This document shows positions 32,839 to 42,198 of a stretch of DNA of 64,000 nt, piece after piece. Where the stretch lies: contig NZ_JBELNZ010000002.1 of the NCBI RefSeq assembly GCF_040227235.1, positions 682,001-746,000 on the forward strand, read 5' to 3'. This stretch comes from Parafrigoribacterium_A soli. Lineage in GTDB: Bacteria > Actinomycetota > Actinomycetes > Actinomycetales > Microbacteriaceae. Positions within the stretch are counted from its first letter, which is position 1. Every line of letters starts with the position of its first letter. The translations under genes and the position numbers were made by a program. The notes under the pieces are model-generated. The model ran no database searches. It had not been told where the DNA came from and saw only the letters and a list, made by a program, of their open reading frames with translations.

Positions 32839-33725
32839 CCCCAATAGTCGAGGTGAAGAACCTCAGCAAACGATTCGGCAGCCTGCGCGCCGTGGACGAT
32901 GTGAGCTTCACCGTCAGCGAGAACAAGATCTACGGCCTCCTCGGTCGCAACGGCGCAGGCAAGACCACCCTCATGCAATTGCTCACCGGACAGGAGTTCG
33001 CCACGAGCGGCAGCATCGAGGTCTTCGGTGCACCGCCCGTCGAGAACGCGACCGTGCTGCAGCAGCTCTGCTTCATCAAGGAGAGCCAGCGCTACCCAGA
33101 CAACTTCAAACCGAAGCACGTCTTCCGCAGCGCACCATGGTTCTTCTCCCGCTGGGACGCCGACTTCGCCGAGCGACTCGTCGCTGACTTCAGGCTGCCG
33201 GTGAACCGCCCGATCAAGAAGCTGTCCCGCGGGCAGCTCTCGGCCGTCGGGGTGATCGTCGGACTCGCCTCGCGCGCGCCGCTCACCTTCTTCGACGAGC
33301 CCTACCTGGGCCTGGATGCCGTGGCGAGGCAGATCTTCTACGATCGCCTCCTCGAGGACTACGCCGAGCATCCGCGCACGGTCATCCTCTCGACCCACCT
33401 GATCGACGAGGTAAGCAGCCTGCTCGAACACGTGCTGGTGATCGATGACGGCCGCATCATCATCGACGAGGATGCCGACGAACTGCGCGCATCCGCCACC
33501 ACGGTGAGCGGGCTGCAAGCGGTCGTCGACGAGTTCGTGCAGGGCCGCGACGTTCTCCACCGCGCGAGCATCGGCGCTCTCGGCTCGGTCACCGTCGGGG
33601 GCCTCAGCAGGCCCGAACGCGATGCAGCGGCGAGCCTGGGCCTCGAGCTCTCCCCCGTATCCCTCCAGCAACTCATCGTGCGCCGCACCGGCAGCACCGA
33701 GAAGGAATTCGAGTACAGCGCATGA
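32835..33725 (+). CDS. ABC transporter ATP-binding protein
   Basis: The 296-residue ATPase has Walker A GRNGAGKTT (37-45), a signature loop in the degenerate form LSRGQLSAV, Walker B LTFFDEPYLGLD and the switch histidine in LSTHL. The non-canonical signature (LSRGQ in place of LSGGQ) is common in this YtrB-like exporter group. It pairs with the permease that overlaps it by 4 bases. A short C-terminal extension after residue 225 is typical of two-component exporters. Confidence 0.92.
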   Translation: MTPIVEVKNLSKRFGSLRAVDDVSFTVSENKIYGLLGRNGAGKTTLMQLLTGQEFATSGSIEVFGAPPVENATVLQQLCFIKESQRYPDNFKPKHVFRSAPWFFSRWDADFAERLVADFRLPVNRPIKKLSRGQLSAVGVIVGLASRAPLTFFDEPYLGLDAVARQIFYDRLLEDYAEHPRTVILSTHLIDEVSSLLEHVLVIDDGRIIIDEDADELRASATTVSGLQAVVDEFVQGRDVLHRASIGALGSVTVGGLSRPERDAAASLGLELSPVSLQQLIVRRTGSTEKEFEYSA

Positions 33726-34498
33726 CCACCATGACGTCCGCTCACACGGCGGTACCAGAAGCACGAACGAAGGCGAACAGGGTCTGGAACGCGGCGAGGC
33801 TGCAGTTCACCAACGGCTGGCAGTCGATCGGGCTGCCGTGGCTCGTCCTCGCCATCATCTTCTTCGCCTATCTGGCGATCTGGGTGATCCTCTACACTTC
33901 CACGAGCGGTCAGGATCGCAAAGACCTCTCCGACGGCCTGCAGTACAGCGGCGCCACGTGGTACATCTTCGTGTACATGCTCGTCGTCGCCATCCAGGCG
34001 ATCGCGCGCACGTTCCCCTTCGCACTCGGTCTGAGCGTGACGCGCAGGGATTTCTACCTCGGCACCTCGCTCGCGTTTGTGATCTTCTCGGTCATCTACG
34101 GGTGCGGGCTGACCCTCCTCTCCTACCTCGAGGACTGGACCGGCGGCTGGGGAGTCGGCGGCAGGATGTTCACCGCCGTCTACTACGGCAGCGGGCCGTT
34201 CTGGCAACGTCTCTTCATCTTCGTCAGCATCTTCCTGTTCTTCTTCTTCGTCGGCATGGCGTCCGCGACCCTGTACGTGCGGTGGAAAGCGACCGGGCTG
34301 CTCAGCTTCGGCGCTGTGCTGCTCGCGCTCGGGGTTGGCCTCATCGCGCTGGCCACGTGGAGTCACAGCTGGGAACGCGTGGGCGAATGGTTCGCGACAT
34401 CCGGCTCGGTCGGAGTCGTCGCATGGATGCTCGCACCGACGGTTCTCGCCGCAGTAGTCGGCTACTTCGTCCTGCGCAGGGCAACACCGAAGAACTAG
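33722..34498 (+). CDS. ABC transporter permease
   Basis: The 258-residue product has six predicted transmembrane helices (about 35-58, 82-102, 115-140, 158-185, 195-220 and 228-250) and no soluble enzyme domain, as expected for a single permease that forms a dimer with the co-encoded ATPase. It overlaps the ATPase gene by 4 bases and is the last gene of the operon, followed by a strong hairpin. Substrate unknown; GntR-linked exporters of this type usually give resistance to a toxic or antibiotic compound. Confidence 0.85.
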   Translation: MTTMTSAHTAVPEARTKANRVWNAARLQFTNGWQSIGLPWLVLAIIFFAYLAIWVILYTSTSGQDRKDLSDGLQYSGATWYIFVYMLVVAIQAIARTFPFALGLSVTRRDFYLGTSLAFVIFSVIYGCGLTLLSYLEDWTGGWGVGGRMFTAVYYGSGPFWQRLFIFVSIFLFFFFVGMASATLYVRWKATGLLSFGAVLLALGVGLIALATWSHSWERVGEWFATSGSVGVVAWMLAPTVLAAVVGYFVLRRATPKN

Positions 34499-34504
34499 CA
34501 GCGG

Positions 34505-34544
34505 GGGTGCCGGGAGCCCGTAATACGCGGACATCCCGGCACCC
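34505..34544 (+). terminator. Hairpin terminator behind the GntR-ABC operon
   Basis: GGGTGCCGGGA (34505-34515) pairs perfectly with TCCCGGCACCC (34534-34544), 11 bp, with an 18-base loop. There is no U-tract, as usual in actinobacteria. It separates the exporter operon from the PBP gene. Confidence 0.65.
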
Positions 34545-34593
34545 AAAGCTGACAATCCAGCACAAGTTGTCAAGAGCACCTCCGAATCCGTCG

Positions 34594-34599
34594 TAGCGT
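34594..34599 (+). promoter_or_regulatory. -10 box TAGCGT before PBP gene
   Basis: TAGCGT ends 6 bases before ATG 34606. GGAAG also lies in the gap, so either a leaderless start or a very short leader is possible. Confidence 0.4.
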
Positions 34600-34605
34600 G
34601 GAAGC

Positions 34606-36822
34606 ATGGGGCAGGAGTCGAGACGCACGGGTTTTTTCATCGGCTTGGCGGGGTTCTTCGGCTTCAGCGTCATCGCAGGGGTGCTGGTTGCGGCCATGAT
34701 GACCCCCGCGATCGCCCTCACGAGCGAGGCGGCGAACGTCTCGATCGGGGTGTTCGACAACCTTCCTGAGACCATTAGCCTGGGTCGTCTCACCCAGCAG
34801 AACGCGATCTACGCGAACCGCGCAGGCAAGCCGGTGCAGATCGCCACGATCTACGACCAGGACCGACGCAACGTCAGCTGGGACGAGGTGTCGCCGTTCC
34901 TCCGCAACGCTGCCATCGCCGGTGAGGATCGTCGTTTCTACGATCACGGCGGCGTCGATGTGAAGTCGGTCGTTCGTGCCGCGGCCGGCAATCTGCAGCA
35001 CAAGAAGGTCACGAGCGGTGCTTCCACGATCGACATGCAGCTCGTGCGCAACATCCTCGTGCAGCAGGCACTGCAGATCAAGGATCCGGTCGCCGAGAAG
35101 AAGGCATACCTCTCGGCGATCGATGACACGATGGCGCGCAAGCTCGCCGAGATGAAGCTCGCGATCGGGCTCGACAAAAAGTACACGAAGAAGCAGATTC
35201 TGCTCGGCTACCTCAACATCACCGGTTTCGGCGGGGACACCTACGGGGTCGAGGCCGCCGCTCGCAAGTACTTCAGCGTCGACGCGAAAGACGTCACTCT
35301 GGCACAGGCCGCGAGCCTCATCGCGATCGTCGAGGACCCGAACAACCTCAATCTCGGCAATAAGAAGAACTTCGCAGACAACAAATCGCGGCGGGACCTC
35401 ATCCTCAGCAACATGCTCGAGTTGAATTACGTCAGCCAGAAGCAATACGACGAGGCGGTGGCGACACCGATCACCACAAAGCCTGAGGCACCGAGCAACG
35501 GATGCCTCTACGCGCTCGACGCAAAGTTCGCCTGCGACTACGTCACCCGCCTGATTCCCACGCTCGAGGCGCTGGGAGCCAGCCCCTCCGAGCGAGAGGA
35601 GAACTGGGCGCGCGGTGGTTATCAGGTCTACACGAGCATCGACCTCGACCAGCAGGACGTAGCCCAAGCCGCGCTGTCGGCGGATGCGCCGGCGGACGAG
35701 AATCGCTTCGCTCTCGGAGCGGCGGCGGACGCGGTGCAGCCCGGAACCGGCCGCATCCTCGTCATGGCCCAGAACAAGGAGTTCAACAACTCTGCGAACG
35801 GCGGCGGCCCGACAGCGACGGCCGTCAATTACAGCACCGATAGGCACTACGGCGGCTCCTCCGGCTTCCCCACCGGATCGACCTACAAGATCTTCACCCT
35901 GACCGACTGGCTGCAGAAGGGCCACGGACTGTATGACACGGTCAACGGCAGCGTGCGTTCCTTCCCGATCTCGAGCTTCACCGCCGCATGCGAATCGCTC
36001 GGCGGCCCACCCTACAAGCCCAAGAACGACTCCCCTGGCGAGGGCGGCAACATGTCGGTGCTGCAGGCCACCGTGCAGTCGGTGAACGTCGCGTTCATCG
36101 CCATGACACAGAAGCTCGACCTCTGCGACATTCGCGCGGATGCCGAAGCGATGGGCGTGCACCGTGCCGACGGAGACCAGCTCCTGGCGCTGCCGTCGTC
36201 GACTCTCGGCGCGAACGAGATCGCGCCGCTCACCATGGCCGGCGCCATCGCCACCATCGGTGCGAACGGTGTGTATTGCGCGCCGACCATCATCGACCGG
36301 ATCATCGACGGCAAGGGGCACCAGCTCAGCGGGCAGCCCAAGCACTGCACCACGGCGATCGAGCCGAACATCGCGAGCACCGTGGCGTTCGCGCTGGCGG
36401 CCGTGATGAAGTCGGGCACCGGTACGGCCGGCAACCCGCACGATGGTGTGCCGATCGTCGGCAAGACCGGTACGACCGAGAACGCACAGCAGAACTGGCT
36501 CATCGCCACCACAACCAAGGCCGCCCTCGCGGTCTGGGTGGGTAACACGGATGGCGGCGAACAGAGCCTGCGCAGGATCCGGATCGCAGGCACCAATGGC
36601 TACAACACCAAGTTCAATATCTTCCGCACCACCATGGCGTCGCTCAACAAGAACCCCGAGTATCGCGGCGGCGACTTCCCCGCGCCCGATCCGCAGTTCC
36701 TCAAGCGCAGCTACCGGCCGCCGACGCCGGTGACTCCACCGACCGCGCCGGTCACCCCGCCGCAGCCACCGCCGGCTCCGCCCGCAGGTGGCAATGGCAA
36801 CGGCAAGCCCGGCAAGCCCTGA
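34606..36822 (+). CDS. Class A penicillin-binding protein (transglycosylase/transpeptidase)
   Basis: The 738-residue protein has a short cytoplasmic N-terminus, one transmembrane helix (about 10-35), a GT51 glycosyltransferase domain with catalytic E107 in AGEDRRFYDHGG, and a transpeptidase domain with S425-TYK (SxxK), S492-V-N and K620-T-G. A Pro/Gly-rich tail (about 705-738) resembles other actinobacterial PBP1 proteins. It polymerises and crosslinks peptidoglycan outside the membrane. It stands alone after the exporter operon. Confidence 0.95.
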   Translation: MGQESRRTGFFIGLAGFFGFSVIAGVLVAAMMTPAIALTSEAANVSIGVFDNLPETISLGRLTQQNAIYANRAGKPVQIATIYDQDRRNVSWDEVSPFLRNAAIAGEDRRFYDHGGVDVKSVVRAAAGNLQHKKVTSGASTIDMQLVRNILVQQALQIKDPVAEKKAYLSAIDDTMARKLAEMKLAIGLDKKYTKKQILLGYLNITGFGGDTYGVEAAARKYFSVDAKDVTLAQAASLIAIVEDPNNLNLGNKKNFADNKSRRDLILSNMLELNYVSQKQYDEAVATPITTKPEAPSNGCLYALDAKFACDYVTRLIPTLEALGASPSEREENWARGGYQVYTSIDLDQQDVAQAALSADAPADENRFALGAAADAVQPGTGRILVMAQNKEFNNSANGGGPTATAVNYSTDRHYGGSSGFPTGSTYKIFTLTDWLQKGHGLYDTVNGSVRSFPISSFTAACESLGGPPYKPKNDSPGEGGNMSVLQATVQSVNVAFIAMTQKLDLCDIRADAEAMGVHRADGDQLLALPSSTLGANEIAPLTMAGAIATIGANGVYCAPTIIDRIIDGKGHQLSGQPKHCTTAIEPNIASTVAFALAAVMKSGTGTAGNPHDGVPIVGKTGTTENAQQNWLIATTTKAALAVWVGNTDGGEQSLRRIRIAGTNGYNTKFNIFRTTMASLNKNPEYRGGDFPAPDPQFLKRSYRPPTPVTPPTAPVTPPQPPPAPPAGGNGNGKPGKP

Positions 36823-36833
36823 CTCGCAGGAAC

Positions 36834-37199
36834 TTACTCCAGCTCCCGTCTCAGTCCGCGCACGAGCGTCTCGAAGCCTGTGGGAGCGGCGGCGAGCACG
36901 TGTCGCGCCGCGATGTGGCTCAGGATGCGGGCACGCTGCGCCACGTTGAGGATCGTGTACTCGAGGTTCGAACCAGTCTCATCGGGCACCAGGCGGTATT
37001 CGCCGCGGTACCACCAGTCGCCCTGGGTAATGATCAGAAAAGCTGCCGGGTCGGTGGTGTACATGCTCGTGGCCTCGGCACGCGGTCGCAGCCGGGCGTC
37101 GAGGGCCGCGAACGCCGGTGCCGGCCGCGCCCGAAGGTGCGCCCTGAATGTGCGCACGACCGTGTGCTGCAGCGGCCTCCTCCGCGGTGCTTCCCCCAT
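36834..37199 (-). CDS. SRPBCC-like small protein
   Basis: The 121-residue product has the alternating beta/helix character of a short polyketide-cyclase/START-like (SRPBCC) domain, with GDWWYRGEYRLVPDETGSNLEYTI as its best segment (read in two pieces) and a C-terminal long helix. ATG 37199 is taken because upstream sequence belongs to the neighbouring acetyltransferase in another frame. It starts 11 bases after the acetyltransferase stop and is probably co-transcribed. Function unknown; the fold usually binds a hydrophobic ligand. Confidence 0.6.
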   Translation of the reverse strand: MGEAPRRRPLQHTVVRTFRAHLRARPAPAFAALDARLRPRAEATSMYTTDPAAFLIITQGDWWYRGEYRLVPDETGSNLEYTILNVAQRARILSHIAARHVLAAAPTGFETLVRGLRRELE

Positions 37200-37210
37200 T
37201 GATGCGCTTG

Positions 37211-37789
37211 CTACTTCAGTGACTTCTGCATGAGCACGGTGCCGAGCCACCTGCCGAACTTGAATCCAACCTTGCCCATGTGGCCGATCTCCTTGAAGCC
37301 GAAGCTCCTGTGCATCGCGAGTGAGGCATCCGCACCCCTGTCTGCGATGACGGCGATCATTTCCTTGAGCCCCGCGGCCCTGGATCGGTCGATCAGCTCG
37401 GTGAGCAGTCTCGTGCCGAGGCCCTTGCCGGTCGCCGCCGGACCGAGATAGATGGAACTCTCCACCGTGTAGCGGTACGCCGCCTTCTCGCGCCACGGAT
37501 AGACGTAGGCGTAGCCGAGGATCTGGCCGCTCGGGCTCTCGGCGACGAGGAACGGCATCCCGAGCTTGCCAAGGTGCTGGAACTTGGAGCGCAGCGCCGC
37601 GAGAGTCATCGGTTTCTCGTCGAAGGTGATGGTGGAGTTCGCCACGTAGTGGTTGTAGATCTCGCGCACGCTGGGCAGGTCCTGCAGCGCCGCATCGCGG
37701 ATCTTGTACTCGAAGGGCGAGGCGAGCGGCGGATGATTGCGCATGGCCTCGGTGGGTCGGTGAGTGGCCTGATACTCCGATTCCAGCAT
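37211..37789 (-). CDS. GNAT acetyltransferase (phosphinothricin acetyltransferase-like)
   Basis: The 192-residue protein matches the Pat/Bar branch of GNAT enzymes: IRDAALQDLPSVREIYNHYVANSTITF at the N-terminus (read in two pieces), VAESPSGQILGYAYVYPWREKAAYR, the acetyl-CoA loop TGKGLGTRLL and MHRSFGFKEIGHMGKVGFKFG. Family members acetylate phosphinothricin, methionine sulfone or similar amines; many chromosomal copies have other or unknown substrates. It lies upstream of the SRPBCC-like gene on the same strand. Confidence 0.85.
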   Translation of the reverse strand: MLESEYQATHRPTEAMRNHPPLASPFEYKIRDAALQDLPSVREIYNHYVANSTITFDEKPMTLAALRSKFQHLGKLGMPFLVAESPSGQILGYAYVYPWREKAAYRYTVESSIYLGPAATGKGLGTRLLTELIDRSRAAGLKEMIAVIADRGADASLAMHRSFGFKEIGHMGKVGFKFGRWLGTVLMQKSLK

Positions 37790-37828
37790 CCTTCGATGCT
37801 ACTTCGGCCCGCGCCCATTCGCCCGCCG

Positions 37829-38509
37829 TTACGGCGCGAGTGACCAGTCGACCGGCTCAGCGCCCTGCTGCACAAGTGCCGCGTTCGCCCGACTGAACGG
37901 GCGGGAACCGAAGAAGCCGCCTGAAGCCGACAGCGGGCTCGGATGCACCGACTTGATCACCGGTGTCGCGCCCAGCAGTGGCTCGAGCCCCTGCGCGTCA
38001 CGCCCCCAGAGGATGGCGACGAGGGGGCCTCCCCTGGCGACCAGGGCGCGGATGGCGAGCTCCGTCACGGCCTCCCAGCCCTTGCCCCGGTGCGAGGCGG
38101 GCTTGCCCGGCATCACGGTGAGCGAGCGGTTCAGGAGCATCACGCCGTGCTCCGCCCAGGCGGTGAGGTCCCCGTGGTCGGGGGTCGAGACGCCGAGGTC
38201 GTCTCGCAGCTCACGGTAGATGTTCTGCAGGCTGCGCGGCACCGGGCGAACGGCGCGATCCACCGCGAACGACAGTCCGATTGGATGCCCGGGCGTCGGG
38301 TACGGATCCTGGCCGACGATCAGCACCCGCACATCCGCCAGCGGATAGGTGAAGGCGCGCAGCACGTTCGCACCCGCGGGAAGGTAGCCGCGGCCGGCCG
38401 CGGTCTCCTCTCGCAGGAAGTCGCCCATCCGCGCGATCTGGGCTGCGGCGGGTTCGAGCGCTTGCGCCCATCCCGGGTCGATGAGTTCGGAGAGCGGCTG
38501 CGGCGTCAC
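37829..38509 (-). CDS. ung: Uracil-DNA glycosylase, family 1
   Basis: Ung removes uracil from DNA to start base-excision repair. The 226-residue protein has the water-activating motif GQDPYPTPGHPIGLSFA with D68, LLNRSLTV, and the minor-groove loop HPSPLSA with the catalytic histidine. Length is normal. GTG 38509 is used as start. It is divergent from the MFS gene and lies 40 bp upstream of the acetyltransferase gene on the same strand. Confidence 0.96.
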   Translation of the reverse strand: MTPQPLSELIDPGWAQALEPAAAQIARMGDFLREETAAGRGYLPAGANVLRAFTYPLADVRVLIVGQDPYPTPGHPIGLSFAVDRAVRPVPRSLQNIYRELRDDLGVSTPDHGDLTAWAEHGVMLLNRSLTVMPGKPASHRGKGWEAVTELAIRALVARGGPLVAILWGRDAQGLEPLLGATPVIKSVHPSPLSASGGFFGSRPFSRANAALVQQGAEPVDWSLAP

Positions 38510-38574
38510 GTCGTCCAGTCAAGCAGACCGAGCGCGGCGAGCGCGCGTCTCGTCCGGTCTGCGATCGCTGCCGC

Positions 38575-38580
38575 TACCAT
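38575..38580 (+). promoter_or_regulatory. -10 box TACCAT, leaderless MFS gene
   Basis: TACCAT ends 6 bases before ATG 38587, without a Shine-Dalgarno sequence. Confidence 0.45.
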
Positions 38581-38586
38581 CCGTTC

Positions 38587-40074
38587 ATGACAGTCATTCG
38601 CGGCAGAGCCGGCGCGATCACGATCGGCCTGATCGGCTTCCTCTTCTTCGTCGAGTTCGTGAGCGGAATCCTGCAGGGGTTTTACGTGCCGCTCATCCCC
38701 GACCTCGTGAAGTACCTCGGCATCCGGGATGCCGACTTCAACATCTTCGAGGGCGCGCAGCTGCTGCTCTCGGCGCTCGTCGTGCCCGTGCTCGCGAAGC
38801 TCGGCGACATGTACGGGCACAAGAAGATCCTGCTCGTCGCCACGGTGCTCACTGCGGGCGCGAGCTGGTGGCTCGCCTTCGCCGGTGACTTCACGAGCTT
38901 CCTCATCGCCTGGACGCTGCAGGCCTTCTACGTCGTCTGGCTGCCGCTCGAGATCGCCCTCATCTTCGACAAGGGGCGCCGCAGCGGAAGGGCCGCCTCC
39001 GCAACGCGCCGGGCCGCGGGCCTCCTCATCGTCGGACTCGAGGGCGGTGCCATAGCGGGAGCACTCGGCAGCTCCGCGATCTTCGACGCCTTCGGAGGCG
39101 CCTCCGCCCTGCAGCACTCGGTCGTGCCCACGATGATGGTGCCGGCGATCGCGGTCTCGCTCGTCTTCTTCGTCATCCTGTTCGGCGTGCCGGAGTCCGA
39201 GTCGCTGCCGGATCGCACCCTCGACTGGAAGGGCTTCTCGATCCTCACGATCGGTCTCCTGCTCATCACCTCGGGGCTCACCTTCCTCAAGTTCAACGAC
39301 GACCAGTGGTGGCCCTGGGCGATCATGGCCGCCGGAATCCTGGTGTTCTGGCCGTTCGTGCGATTCGAGCTGCGGCAGAAGGATCCGGCGATCGACATCC
39401 GCGTGTTCGCCCAGCCGAACATGTGGCCCGTGCAGCTCACCGCGTTTCTCATCGGCATCAGCATCCTGGGCGCCCAGGCCCCGCTGTCGACCTACGCCGG
39501 CACGAATAAGGCAGAGCTCAGATACGGCCTCGGCCTCGCGAGCGGCACCATTTCCATCCTCATCGGCCTCTATCTCGTGTCGATGATCGTCGGTGCGCTG
39601 CTGTTCCCGCTGCTGTCCCGCGTGTTCACGCCACGCATCACGCTCATCATCGCGGCGTTCTTCGTCGCGGCTGGCTACCTGCTGTTCCTCCCCCTGCACC
39701 TCGAGACCTGGCAGGTGTTCATGAACATGGTCATTGTGGGGCTCGGCAGCGGCGCGCTCGTCGGCGCCATGCCCGCAGCCGCGGCTGCCGCGGCTCCGCG
39801 AGGGCAGACCGGGATCGCTTCGGCGCTCACCAACACCACCAAGACGATCGGCGGCTCGTTCGCCTCGTCGGTGTTCGCCATCGTGCTCACGATCGGCGCG
39901 GTGCAGATCGCCGGGTCAACGGCGGGAAGCCTGTTCGGTTACTACCTCGTGTGGGCGATTTGCGGCGGCGGCGCGCTACTCGCCGGCATCCTGTTGTTCT
40001 TCGTGCCGAAGCTTGCCTTCGCGGATGACGCGGAGGACGCTCCGACGATCGTGGAGGCTATGCCTTCGGCTTGA
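38587..40074 (+). CDS. MFS transporter (DHA2-type, 14 helices)
   Basis: The 495-residue product has about 14 hydrophobic segments and the MFS loop-2 motif KLGDMYGHKKILL (GxxxDxxGxRRxxL type). A proline/glycine motif C-like segment (LIVGLEGGAIAGALGSS) supports drug/H+ antiport of the DHA2 group. Substrate unknown. It overlaps the convergent SDR gene by 17 bp at its 3' end. Confidence 0.9.
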   Translation: MTVIRGRAGAITIGLIGFLFFVEFVSGILQGFYVPLIPDLVKYLGIRDADFNIFEGAQLLLSALVVPVLAKLGDMYGHKKILLVATVLTAGASWWLAFAGDFTSFLIAWTLQAFYVVWLPLEIALIFDKGRRSGRAASATRRAAGLLIVGLEGGAIAGALGSSAIFDAFGGASALQHSVVPTMMVPAIAVSLVFFVILFGVPESESLPDRTLDWKGFSILTIGLLLITSGLTFLKFNDDQWWPWAIMAAGILVFWPFVRFELRQKDPAIDIRVFAQPNMWPVQLTAFLIGISILGAQAPLSTYAGTNKAELRYGLGLASGTISILIGLYLVSMIVGALLFPLLSRVFTPRITLIIAAFFVAAGYLLFLPLHLETWQVFMNMVIVGLGSGALVGAMPAAAAAAAPRGQTGIASALTNTTKTIGGSFASSVFAIVLTIGAVQIAGSTAGSLFGYYLVWAICGGGALLAGILLFFVPKLAFADDAEDAPTIVEAMPSA

Positions 40075-40834
40075 GCTCGCCGCGCACGAGCTTGTGCGCT
40101 GCCGCCTGTGCCACCGGCTTGATCGTCACGAGATCGAGGTTCACGTGCCCCGGCAGTTCGATCGCGTGCACGATGGCCTCCGCGATGTCCTCTGCCGAGA
40201 GCGGATCGGGCACGTTGTCGTAGACCGCGTCTGCCCGCGCCTGGTCGCCGCCGAAGCGGGTGAGGGAGAACTCCTCGGTCTTCACCATGCCGGGCGCGAC
40301 CTCGAGCACCCGGATCGGCTCGCCCGCGAGTTCCAGGCGCAACACCGCGACGAGCGCGTGGGCCGCGAACTTGGCCGCGTTGTATCCGCCGCCGCCCTCG
40401 TACGCGACATGACCGGCAATCGAGGTCACGGTGAGGATGTCGGCGTGACCGCGATCCGCGGACGCCGCGCGCAGCAGCGGAAGCAGCGCGCTCGTGACGC
40501 GCTTGACCGCGATCACATTGACGTCATACATGCGGGTCCAGTCATCCGGATCGCTGTCTTCGACCGAGGCCAGTCCGAACGCACCGCCAGCGTTGTTGAC
40601 GAGGGCGTGCACGGGCCCGAGCTCGGCGAGATGGTCGCGCAGCGCGTCGACCTGCGTCTGGTCGGTGAGGTCGGCGACGAAGAACTGCGCGCCGGTCTCG
40701 GCCGCGAGCGCCTCGAGGCGGTCGCGCCGACGGGCGACAGCAACGACCTCCCAGCCACGTTTGCGGAAGAGCCGAGCGGTCGCTGCGCCGATTCCCGAAC
40801 TCGCACCGGTGACTACAACCCGCTTCGACTGCAC
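40058..40834 (-). CDS. Short-chain dehydrogenase (YdfG-like SDR)
   Basis: A 258-residue classical SDR: cofactor loop TGASSGIGAATARLF, VARRRDRLEALA, NNAGGAFG, active site TSIAGH...YNAAKFA, and a C-terminal VAPGMVKTEEF segment with VNLDLVTIKPVAQA, the pattern of YdfG-like serine/3-hydroxy-acid dehydrogenases. GTG 40834 is chosen since AAGGAG lies 5 bases upstream; GTG 40840 overlaps that site. It is divergent from the acyltransferase gene. The substrate is inferred only. Confidence 0.88.
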   Translation of the reverse strand: MQSKRVVVTGASSGIGAATARLFRKRGWEVVAVARRRDRLEALAAETGAQFFVADLTDQTQVDALRDHLAELGPVHALVNNAGGAFGLASVEDSDPDDWTRMYDVNVIAVKRVTSALLPLLRAASADRGHADILTVTSIAGHVAYEGGGGYNAAKFAAHALVAVLRLELAGEPIRVLEVAPGMVKTEEFSLTRFGGDQARADAVYDNVPDPLSAEDIAEAIVHAIELPGHVNLDLVTIKPVAQAAAHKLVRGELKPKA

Positions 40835-40891
40835 ACTCACTCCTTCGCTCGCATCAACCGTACCGCCCGCGTCCTTCCAGCCGGCCGCCAG

Positions 40892-40897
40892 TATGGT
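40892..40897 (+). promoter_or_regulatory. -10 box TATGGT, leaderless acyltransferase gene
   Basis: TATGGT ends 6 bases before ATG 40904. No ribosome-binding site is present in the gap. Confidence 0.45.
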
Positions 40898-40903
40898 GTA
40901 ACG

Positions 40904-42034
40904 ATGACGGATGGCGTGAAGACCGCTCCCGCGCGAAAGAAGCGCGTTGCGGTCTGGGACAACGCGCGATTCGCCGCCGTGACTCTCGTCGTCGTCGGTC
41001 ACGGCATCCAGCGCCTCACCGGCGATTCGGATGCGGCGCTCGGCGTCTACCTCTTCATCTACGCGTTCCACATGCCGGCCTTCGCGATCATCAGCGGCTA
41101 TTTCTCGAAGGCGAGTCCGCCGAACTCGCGGCAGATGAAGAAGGTGCTCACCGACATCGTGCTGCCGTACGCGATCATGGAGGCCATCTGGAGTGCGGTG
41201 CAGTTCCTGGTGGAGGGTTCAACGAGCCTCAACCCGACGACGCCCCACTGGACGCTGTGGTTCCTCCTGGCGCTCGGCCTCTTCCGCCTGCTGCTCCCCT
41301 ACCTCGTGCTCCTGCGCTGGCCGCTCGTGTGGTGCGTCGTGTTCTCGATCGGTGTCGGCTACCTCAGCAACATCGACAACACCTTCTCGCTCTCGCGCAC
41401 CATCGGCATCCTGCCGTTCTTCTTTCTCGGCTGGCAGGTGCGGCAGTGGAAGCTCGTCGATCGCTGGCACGTGCTCGACCGCAACGTGCTCTGGGTGCGA
41501 TCCTGTGCGGTCGCCGTCTTCGCGATCTGGATCGCCGTGGTCTTCCTCTTCATAGGGCCGCTGCGATCCATGAACCTCAAGAACTGGTTCTTCTACGACG
41601 ACTCCTACAACGACATCGTCGGGCAGACGGCCTGGTGGGCGGGGCTTGTGCGCCTCGGTTTCATCCTGCTTGCGGTGCTGCTGAGCGCGGCGATGTTCGT
41701 GCTCATTCCGCGCCGCAGGACCTGGTTCACGAGCTTCGGTCAGGCAACGATGTACATCTACCTGCTGCACAGCTTCGTGCTCTACCCGATCCGGCAGTCC
41801 GGCATCCTCGGCGACGATCACTCCTCCAGCGTCTGGCTGCTGTCGATGATCCTCGCCTGCATCGCGATCTCGATCGCCCTGGCGAGCCCGCTCGTACGGA
41901 AGGTCTTCAGACCGCTGATCGAGCCGAAACCGCAGTGGCTCTTCCTCACGCTCGAGGGCGAGGGCGGTAGCGGCCGGCCGGCCGAACGGGGCCCATCGCG
42001 CGTCGATCCGACGGGCTCGCGCCGCGACCGATAG
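40904..42034 (+). CDS. Acyltransferase-3 family membrane protein
   Basis: The 376-residue product has about ten transmembrane helices and the acyltransferase-3 signatures: VWDNARFAAVTLVVVGHGI (the D/H pair near the first helix), FHMPAFAIISGYF, and MYIYLLHSFVLYPIRQ near the end. The family O-acetylates cell-surface sugars or lipids at the membrane. A hydrophilic arginine/glycine-rich C-terminal tail (about 350-376) is cytosolic. The start is ATG 40904; the frame upstream belongs to MFS/SDR shadow. Substrate unknown. Confidence 0.88.
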   Translation: MTDGVKTAPARKKRVAVWDNARFAAVTLVVVGHGIQRLTGDSDAALGVYLFIYAFHMPAFAIISGYFSKASPPNSRQMKKVLTDIVLPYAIMEAIWSAVQFLVEGSTSLNPTTPHWTLWFLLALGLFRLLLPYLVLLRWPLVWCVVFSIGVGYLSNIDNTFSLSRTIGILPFFFLGWQVRQWKLVDRWHVLDRNVLWVRSCAVAVFAIWIAVVFLFIGPLRSMNLKNWFFYDDSYNDIVGQTAWWAGLVRLGFILLAVLLSAAMFVLIPRRRTWFTSFGQATMYIYLLHSFVLYPIRQSGILGDDHSSSVWLLSMILACIAISIALASPLVRKVFRPLIEPKPQWLFLTLEGEGGSGRPAERGPSRVDPTGSRRDR

Positions 42035-42198
42035 CACCCGGTGCTGTGTCATTACGTCGTATTGCGACAGGATTGTTCCTGACGCTGCCGAGTTCCTAAG
42101 CTCGGTGGATTGTGTGCGGACACCCGCGAGACACAGGAATTCGTCGGTACAGACCACGGGCACGAGTCAAGAGCAATCGAAGCAAGAGGAGAGACGCG
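42035..42198 (+). promoter_or_regulatory. metY leader and candidate promoter
   Basis: A possible promoter is TTGTTC (42073-42078), 18 bp, TAAGCT (42097-42102). Two small inverted repeats overlap it (GTCG-5-CGAC near 42056-42068 and CCGAG-CTCGG near 42088-42105) and could be operator sites for a methionine repressor. I looked for a SAM riboswitch and did not find one. AGAGGAGAG before ATG 42199 is the ribosome-binding site. Confidence 0.4.

Noticed and set aside
42035..42198. SAM riboswitch ahead of metY
   Set aside because: None of the conserved cores of the actinobacterial SAM riboswitch classes is seen; only short hairpins are present.
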